From contig JAALGZ010000013.1 of NCBI GenBank assembly GCA_015227615.1, positions 62,001 to 126,000 on the forward strand: 64,000 nt of DNA, given 5' to 3'. Every line of letters starts with the position of its first letter. Position 1 is the stretch's first letter. Below are positions 57,964 through 64,000 of this stretch, in pieces. The translations under genes were made by a program, and so were the position numbers. The DNA is from Labyrinthula sp. Ha. Its lineage: Eukaryota; Sar; Bigyra; Labyrinthulida; Labyrinthulaceae. Below the pieces are notes generated by a model. The model saw nothing but the letters and a program-made list of their open reading frames with translations. It made no database searches and was not told the origin of the DNA.

Positions 57964-60300
57964 CCCTTCAAAATCTGGAGACAAACGAAATTGGGCATCT
58001 TTAACAAAAGAACTTTCCCCAGATGTCTACCTTAACTAGTTAGGCATGCACACAAAAAAAAGGAAACAAAACTTACATCTAAAGATACAAAAGGATGGAT
58101 ACATAATAATCAACCCCGAAGAGACTAAAAGTATCCAGTTTTTATTGCTTATGTTCTGCACCATTTTTTTTGAGCAAAGAGGGGAAGTAAGCTATCCCCA
58201 TTTTACCTGACAATAGATGGTACTTTCAATGACTGACTAAGTATATGTGCTAATGAGAACATAAATTAATTAAAGCTCTGTATATATGCATTTTCCACTT
58301 CATTTTTAAAAAATACACATGTTGAACGACATAAATTCCTCAAATAATCTATTCTTTGGTTCTCCTAGTAGCGTAATACCTCCAAATATATGAGATGGAT
58401 GTTTTACAGTCAGAAACTCCTCTCGCTTTAAATTTTACATAGCAATAGTTTTTTTATGACATTTAGAATACGACTGTGAACATCAATTATTCCAAAACTG
58501 AACCTAAATTCAGAGTTGGATCAAATTTTTTGAGGTTCTGAAAAAAAGATTTAGTAGGTTCAACTAATTTGGAACAACTTAGACAAGATAAACTTTAGTT
58601 AGCTGATGAAGACATAAAAAATTTTAAATTTATTATATAAAGATCAAGCAAGGAAGTAGAAATTGCTCGTTGATAATTGTAGAGCAAGTACTGCATGTTT
58701 TCTATTAGTTATGAAACCTCAAAAGAACAATGTACTAATCCAGAAGGCTATACTGAGCTATAAAACCTCATTGATCGTTTCGAAAATATAATAAATGTGT
58801 GAAAAAAACAAATAATCGTCAAATCAACATTCTAAGCTAGGCAATGTGCTACTTGAATGCGTAAATATGTAGTCGTGTTTAAGATTTCATTGATCCATCA
58901 TGTCTCCAATCCCATTCCCATGTTCTACTTATAAAACCAGGTAGCTCTAGTATTCTTTGTTTGAAATCTATCTCAGAATATGATTGTTTAGGTAAGTAAG
59001 AATTTGTTATCCTAGAAACACAGCTAAAGAAGCATGTTTAATAATTTTGCCGACCAGTGGCCCGTCTAGCGTGGAAAGGGTAAACAGTTGAAGCGATTGT
59101 TATGCTATGCTCTCAAACTATATATAAGCTTCTGCATAAGTTTAAGCTGAATTAAGCCTGATATATTAGCCTGAAATAATCAAAAAAGATTAATCTACAT
59201 GTATTGTATGTAGGGTCTTACTACAGCCTCAAAATTCTTGACAAAGAATTTTAAGTATGTCCTGCTGGTTCCTTAAACTTAGGATTAACTTTTTTTCACC
59301 TGAGTAAGACAATATATGCTACGAATAATAATTGACAACAGATAAACAACAGCCTTAAAGATAGTGTGTTATTCTAGACCTCAAGGTGTAGCACAAATAA
59401 TTTTGTAGGTACGGCCTCATTTATTGTAATTCTTTCATTGGAACTTGCTCTTCGATATACCGTTAGTGAGAGCATGCTTAAGTCAGATTAGAAGAGCATA
59501 GAATTGATGATAGACCAGACCAAACACATAGCAACAATGATATTATTTAAATCTTAAACATGAGCACTTTATGTTAAAGTCGCTGAGCACACTAATACAC
59601 CAAGAGTTCAACATCAAGGGTAAAGAGTTCTAGACATATAGAGGAACCAATATTCATCATAGAAGAAGCTCAGCCTGATCTTATCATGAAATAATCTGTT
59701 TCACACTCATAGATAAGAGAATTAGTTGTCTTTGTACCTGGGTTTCTAAAAACATCATGGCTCCTCTTTAGCATGATGGCTTTTCTGTTCCCACAGTTAG
59801 AAAAATATATTTGCAGAAGTTAAGATCTCTATGACGTTAATTTGGATTTACAGCGTTGTTGTAATAGTTTTTAACTTTGTTGTTCCTAACCAGGAGTCAT
59901 ATTTGATAAGAATAATAAGTTAACAAGTAATGTTAAACTTTGCTGTGATTATCAATAAGAAACTTAGGAGACCGATTCAAATAAAATTTTTCTGAATTTA
60001 ATCAAATTATGAATTCAATCTCAGGGATCAATCAAAATAGTTGGGGAATTGTGGTCAAGAAGCAATCAAAGAAATTTAATTAAAGAACATATTAAAAAAA
60101 TATCCATACAGCAAACCCCATTAGCTACGAAGATTTCACTTCTCTTCCAGCGACTAAGGTTCTGAAGCATGTTTATGATGTAGTACTACTATCCTATACT
60201 CCTTTGTAAATATTATAATAAATATTTCTTGAACATTGTCCAACATGAATATGAAGTTAAACCTCTATTCTCTCTTCATAAATAAAGTTAAAAAAACCAA
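57964..60300 (+). mobile_element. Probable old LINE (copy 5)
   Basis: Plus-strand fragments follow the intact LINE weakly but in order. WASLTKELSPDVYLN (57994) aligns with IASRLKRSPKLVSVN, and LKIQKDGYIIINPEE (about 58080) with LTKKTEILMLQELH. KNFKFII-RSSKEVE (about 58615) aligns with KRITNDLRGSAKED, and a short RGKGKQLKR (about 59070) with CRGQIVYLYKQK. Identity is low and stops are many, so the extent and assignment are uncertain. Its 5' end lies head-to-head with Med10. Confidence 0.45.
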
Positions 60301-60851
60301 GTCATTGCGTTACCCCTTATCCAAAAACTACTATAAACTTACTAAGAATCATGTGTAATAATTTACCTGCACTATATATTATAAACAATTGTTTCTATTT
60401 TTTTTTGATTCGCTGAGTATATCTATAGAAATTGAACCAATCATCTTTCTCTTTATTCTCGTAATTACCTTAAAAAGGTTTTCCACGTTTAGTCTTCTGA
60501 ATCAGATTTGTTTTGGTTTCTTACACATCTACTTATTTATCGGTATCATCATATCAATAACCTATCTGTATATATCTGAATTCTATTATTTCCAATACAC
60601 AACAACAATCCTATATAGTCTGATTAATAATATGGAATTACTGTAACTTATCAATTAGCCATCCCGTTAATATAGTGAACGATACCGATATTTACTATCA
60701 TTACCTAACACAGTTATTATAGAATCCGCACTGAACTTTTCCGGGCACTGCCAGAAGTAAGAGATTATATGAAGAAAAACCATATTCCCATTCTTACCAG
60801 TCATAGAAACAATATACTCAAACATCTTTCTCCAGGGTAAAGAATAAAAGA
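60301..60851. other. Short intergenic stretch upstream of the lectin-like gene
   Basis: A hydrophobic AT-rich frame at 60389-60646 shows no family motif and is probably chance. I see no clear promoter element. Confidence 0.5.
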
Positions 60852-61556
60852 ATGATTAAAACCGTACTAGTATCTTTATCGTTCTCTTTGGTAACAGGAC
60901 AAACTTTACTGGTAAGGAGTAACTGTAACAACATAACTTCCTTCGAGTTTCTGTTCTACGAAATTCCCGAAACCACAGTTGAAGCTGCCAAGCAAGTGTG
61001 CTTTAGTGAAGGAGGAGATCTTGCAAGCATTAGAAATGCTCAAGAGCAGACAATTGCAGAAACCCTTATTTCCAGTCAAACAGATTTTCAGGACATTTAT
61101 ATTGGTGTAGAGTTTGCGGGTGAAGACACTGAAGACACAGACGAGCCCTCTCTTTATATTTTTTCAGATGCTTTTCAAGATATAAGTTTCTTTGATGTTG
61201 GGTTTGGTGATTTGCCATGGGACTTAGCTCGACCTGCATCTAGAGCGGAAGAGACTAGCGTAGCTTTACGTCGCCAAGATTTTGAATGGCGGAATAAGAA
61301 AGAAGATGAAGTAGAAAATTTCTTATGTCGTTTAGATTGCCCAATTCTGGAAACTAATGAGCGAGGCGGAAATAATCAATTAGACAGTGAAGAGTTTAAT
61401 TTTGCTGTTCTTGCTGTATTTGGTGGTTTGGTTGGCTTAAATGTGTATTTGTTTTATTTATTTCACAAAGAGAAAAAAGCAGAAATTGAATTGCAAAATA
61501 AAATTAAAATACTAAAAGGCCAACTTGGATTTGATACTGTCATGTTGGAAATGTAG
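60852..61556 (+). CDS. C-type-lectin-like type I membrane protein
   Basis: An ATG frame of 234 codons ends in TAG. Residues 1-16 look like a signal peptide (MIKTVLVSLSFSLVTG). Residues about 22-165 resemble a C-type lectin-like fold: TVEAAKQVCFSEGGDLASI matches W-x-x-A-x-x-x-C-x-x-x-GG-x-LASI, followed by YIGVEF, LPWD, and FEWRNK...NFLCRLDC near the end. A transmembrane helix at about residues 187-208 (FAVLAVFGGLVGLNVYLFYLF) precedes a lysine-rich cytosolic tail with a helical AEIELQNKIKILKGQL. Layilin and chondrolectin of animals share this one-domain, one-helix plan. The inner cysteine pair and EPN/WND calcium residues are not evident, so sugar binding is doubtful. Members act in cell adhesion or recognition at the surface. 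It converges on the SNIP1 gene, with 80 bp between stops. Confidence 0.75.
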   Translation: MIKTVLVSLSFSLVTGQTLLVRSNCNNITSFEFLFYEIPETTVEAAKQVCFSEGGDLASIRNAQEQTIAETLISSQTDFQDIYIGVEFAGEDTEDTDEPSLYIFSDAFQDISFFDVGFGDLPWDLARPASRAEETSVALRRQDFEWRNKKEDEVENFLCRLDCPILETNERGGNNQLDSEEFNFAVLAVFGGLVGLNVYLFYLFHKEKKAEIELQNKIKILKGQLGFDTVMLEM

Positions 61557-61636
61557 AGCTGTTCAAACCTGTTAAAATTGAGAATCTTAAAAGGAAAATC
61601 TTTTGAAATCAACAAACTATAGTTGATATAAAAGCG

Positions 61637-62188
61637 TCATAGCTTGTTGTGTAATAGGTAGAATTCTCTTGAGCTTCTTGCAAAACTGATTCTATCTTTA
61701 GCTTTTAATTCATAATATCGAGCCGCCTCAATTTCCTCCCCATTTATAAATGTTCCACCTCGACTTTCCAAGTCTATTAAATAGGGAAGGATGCTCTTCT
61801 TGACTCTTCGAAACTGAATTGCTGCATGTTGTTTTGAAACACTCTTGTGCTTTAGTTTGATGTCACACACTTTTTTATCTGAACCAACTATAAAAGCAGA
61901 TTGATCCTCTAAATATATCGTGTCCTTTTCAACACCCTTTTTGTAAACATAGAATCTCCAACTCATGTCAGGTTTTGCAGCCTCCAAAGGTTCTGAATAC
62001 TTCAAAGCCACGCCGTTTCTTTGGTTTCCACTCCTCCTATCTTTTCCAAGTGCACCAGATAGGGAAAAATTCGCCTTTTGTTTCTTTTTTGGAGGTGTGT
62101 CATTGCTTTCGCGATGGAAATGTCGCGAATCTCGTGTGTCTCTTTTGGGGTTTTCTTCTCGTTCCCTTTTAATTTCAATTCTTTTCAT
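61637..62188 (-). CDS. SNIP1/Pml1-like FHA protein (RES splicing complex)
   Basis: An ATG frame of 183 codons ends in TGA. The first ~45 residues are basic and disordered (REREENPKRDTRDSRHFHR). FSLSGALGKD and ALKYSEPLEAAKPDMSWR match the conserved stretch before the FHA domain of human SNIP1 (FELSGALLED, KYSEPPEAR, WRLY). The FHA domain spans about residues 77-180: FIVGSDKKVCDIKLKHKSVSKQHAAIQFR, YLIDLESRGGTFINGEEI, RYYELKAKDRISF and SSREFYLL. The usual Arg of the GR motif is Ser-Asp here (VGSDKK), but Ser-x-x-His and N-G are kept. SNIP1/Pml1 acts in the nuclear pre-mRNA retention and splicing complex and is also linked to transcription. It shares a very short divergent promoter with the Fcf2 gene. 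Confidence 0.93.
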   Translation of the reverse strand: MKRIEIKREREENPKRDTRDSRHFHRESNDTPPKKKQKANFSLSGALGKDRRSGNQRNGVALKYSEPLEAAKPDMSWRFYVYKKGVEKDTIYLEDQSAFIVGSDKKVCDIKLKHKSVSKQHAAIQFRRVKKSILPYLIDLESRGGTFINGEEIEAARYYELKAKDRISFARSSREFYLLHNKL

Positions 62189-62272
62189 AATTAAACTGTT
62201 GTGGTAATACCATATTCAGTTAAGTTTAAACTACAAATTAGTCCATAGAAAAGAACTCAAAGAAAGAGTTAA
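62189..62272. promoter_or_regulatory. Divergent promoter between SNIP1 and Fcf2 genes
   Basis: Only 84 bp separate the two start codons, so both transcripts must initiate here or within the genes. No TATA box is obvious. Both products act in nuclear RNA processing, so shared control would make sense; that is inference. Confidence 0.6.
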
Positions 62273-64000
62273 ATGGTTTTAACAAGAACTCAGCTAAAGA
62301 AGCAAAAAGAAAAAGAAAAAGTGCAAGATGATGCTGATGCAATAACTCCTGTACCGTATACCTCTGTATCATCCAATAAAAATTCGAAGAAATCTCCAAG
62401 GAAAAACGCGAAAACTCCAGCTGTGGAAGAGGAGAGAGAGAAACTTGATGGTCCTAAGATAAAGGGGAATGGAAAATCAAAAACCCCCCAAAAAAAGTCG
62501 AAACGAAAAAGTATTGGAGGAACCTTGCCTAACCTAGAATTGGAGAAGATTGAAAAAACTATTAAAAAGACACAAGAGCAAAGTAAATCAACAGAAAGGA
62601 AACCAGTCAAGGCAGTTGAACTCGAAGTACAAAAAAAGAAGTCTAATACCAGTATCTCCAAGAAAAAATTTTCATCGTTAAAACCAAAAGTTAATAATCT
62701 CTCCAAGAAAATAGAAAAAGAAACTATTTTAGAGGAACCTGAGACAGTTATACAGTCGAACAAACCAAAAAGGAAATCTGTTTCACAAGAGAGAGCAAAG
62801 TCTGATAAAAATCAGAAAGAGGCCCAAGAAAAGATATCTAACAAGTCACCAAAATCCCAAGATCCGAAATCTAGGAAAACTTCATCTGAGAACAAAGCAA
62901 CTAGAAAATCAAAGCGAAAATCAATATCTTCTCAAACAAAAAAGGATCCTAAGGAAAAGCATGACAAAAAATCAGATCCCCCAAAGAGGGGTAAAAAGAA
63001 AAGGATACACAGCATTGAATCTTCCAAACCTATATCTAACTCTGCCACACCAAAATCTGAATCGAGTAGGAAATTGAGCACCGCAAGAGAAACTGAGGCT
63101 GACAAAGATTTAATTGGTAAAAGTGCAGCAGTGAAAGAAACTTCCATTAAGGTGGTTAATATGTCACCACAGCCAGTGAAACAAGTTTTTTCTACCCCTA
63201 GAAAAGATGCTGCACCGCAGGATATCATTAGTGCTATCTTATCCAAGCCCACAAAGCAAGAGATCTATGAAAAGAGACTGGCAGTTGGAGGCGGTGTCAA
63301 ACGGCGAAATGGAGATAGTTTTCCAGCTTCCCAACAATATAGCAAGAGATCATACATTCCTTATCATCCAAAAGCATTTGTTGGATTGCAGATAGTAAAA
63401 GAAGGAGAGGAGTATGTGAAAGTTCGGTTTCGTCCAAATAAAAACAAGAAACGAAATTCTAAGAAAAGAAAAAGGGCCTATATCTCTGGAAAAAAACATA
63501 AGAAGCAAAAACGTGATAAAAAGAAAGAAAATGATGAACCGCAGTTTTTATTGTTGTCTGATAATGATGAGGATAAAATGGAGGTCGATGACAGCTTCAA
63601 CTTTACTACAATTATCCACAACAAAACGGCACAAGAAGATGTAGGAAAAAAAGCAGTTTCAGCGATCAAACCGACAGCAGATAAGAAAAAGGGTTTGAAA
63701 AGTCTTACGCTTTCAGTAATGCAAGACGATAAACCTCTGCATCCAAAAAAAAGCCATGCACAAAGGGAGCAGGAGAAGAGTTTAGAATGGGGTGCGTTGA
63801 AATCAGCAGATATGACAGAGGAGGCCAAAATAAACCTCGAGGCTTTACAGATGAGAGGTGCGCTTGACCCAAAGCGGCACTATAAATCTAACGATACTTC
63901 GGAGTTACCAAGCACATTTCAATTTGGCAAGGTTATTGCTGGAAAGTTTGAAAGTAGAAATGAGAAAATGGGACGTAAAGAGGTTAAAGGAAGCATTGTA
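62273..64000 (+). CDS. Fcf2-domain nucleolar protein (DNTTIP2-like), 3' end missing
   Basis: An ATG at 62273 opens 576 codons without a stop to the window end, so the gene is partial. The first ~480 residues are extremely Lys/Ser/Glu-rich and disordered, with several basic stretches (KSKRKS, PPKRGKKKR, KKRNSKKRKR) and an acidic patch (SDNDEDKMEVDD). A conserved-looking island at residues about 350-400 has YIPYHPKAFVGLQIV. The C-terminal ~70 residues match Fcf2: EWGALKSADMTEEAKINLEALQMRGALDPKRHYKS, then PSTFQFGKVIAGKFESRNEKM. Fcf2 (yeast) and DNTTIP2/TdIF2 (animals) are nucleolar and needed for early pre-rRNA cleavage and 40S assembly. Perhaps 30-50 residues remain outside the window. Assignment rests on the LDPKR-x-Y motif and its surroundings. 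Confidence 0.92.
   Translation, partial: MVLTRTQLKKQKEKEKVQDDADAITPVPYTSVSSNKNSKKSPRKNAKTPAVEEEREKLDGPKIKGNGKSKTPQKKSKRKSIGGTLPNLELEKIEKTIKKTQEQSKSTERKPVKAVELEVQKKKSNTSISKKKFSSLKPKVNNLSKKIEKETILEEPETVIQSNKPKRKSVSQERAKSDKNQKEAQEKISNKSPKSQDPKSRKTSSENKATRKSKRKSISSQTKKDPKEKHDKKSDPPKRGKKKRIHSIESSKPISNSATPKSESSRKLSTARETEADKDLIGKSAAVKETSIKVVNMSPQPVKQVFSTPRKDAAPQDIISAILSKPTKQEIYEKRLAVGGGVKRRNGDSFPASQQYSKRSYIPYHPKAFVGLQIVKEGEEYVKVRFRPNKNKKRNSKKRKRAYISGKKHKKQKRDKKKENDEPQFLLLSDNDEDKMEVDDSFNFTTIIHNKTAQEDVGKKAVSAIKPTADKKKGLKSLTLSVMQDDKPLHPKKSHAQREQEKSLEWGALKSADMTEEAKINLEALQMRGALDPKRHYKSNDTSELPSTFQFGKVIAGKFESRNEKMGRKEVKGSIV

Noticed and set aside
60389-60646. Hydrophobic 85-codon frame
   Set aside because: AT-rich sequence readily gives Ile/Phe/Leu/Tyr runs; no family motif, and no conserved start context.
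62290-63828. Minus-strand frames within the Fcf2 gene
   Set aside because: They are antisense shadows of a Lys/Ser-rich coding region and read as Phe/Leu/Ser-rich sequence.
1-64000. LTR retrotransposons, retroviral or Polinton genes, CRISPR arrays
   Set aside because: No long terminal repeats, gag/integrase/envelope or capsid signatures, and no regularly spaced repeats were recognised.

Overview
The window is nuclear DNA from a eukaryote with an AT-rich genome. It carries a CDK12/Ctk1-type kinase, Mediator Med10, a SNIP1/Pml1-type FHA protein, an Fcf2 nucleolar protein, BAP31 and two ceramide synthases, none of which a prokaryote has. Three genes need spliceosomal introns of only 28-34 nt. 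Each starts with GT and ends with AG, and each is required to join conserved domain sequence in frame. All three stop codons are used, so the code is standard and ciliates are excluded. Ultrashort introns, a membrane C-type-lectin-like protein and a LINE/MULE load suggest a reduced animal lineage such as a dicyemid mesozoan. Other lineages with ultrashort introns cannot be excluded, so this placement is tentative.

Layout. 1-5140: no supportable gene. 5141-7210 (-): transcription CDK. 7281-11800: an old LINE (+) split by a 1.0 kb non-autonomous Mutator-like element (7542-8552). 13900-20290: a second old LINE (-) split by a 2.96 kb MULE (14517-17476) that holds a broken DDE/SWIM transposase. 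20540-25134: a gene island with a GRDP/DUF1399 gene (one frameshift), a dsRBD-dsRBD-RNase III-like gene, a kinase-tail relic, an unrecognised charged protein and a small ORF. 25135-32152: desert. 32153-33214 (-): ceramide synthase copy 1, with tRNA-Val(UAC) just upstream. 33373-42827: desert with weak relics. 42828-43892 (-): ceramide synthase copy 2. 44775-45570: LINE relic (-). 45691-46841 (+): SET-domain methyltransferase with three 28-29 nt introns. 46871-47287 (-): BAP31-like. 47400-51710: nearly intact LINE (+). 51711-57543: desert. 57544-57943 (-): Med10. 57964 to about 60300: LINE relic (+). 60852-64000: compact island with a lectin-like membrane protein, SNIP1/Pml1 and Fcf2 (runs off the end), the last two sharing an 84 bp divergent promoter.

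How the parts relate. The host genes are housekeeping: Pol II elongation and Mediator, splicing/RES, ribosome biogenesis, ER membrane and sphingolipid synthesis. They are not an operon. The strongest architectural signal is that all five recognised copies of one LINE family start about 20-250 bp upstream of a host start codon and point away from that gene. Both MULE copies sit inside older copies of this LINE, which gives a relative order of events. No LTR element, retrovirus, Polinton, toxin gene or CRISPR array was recognised.
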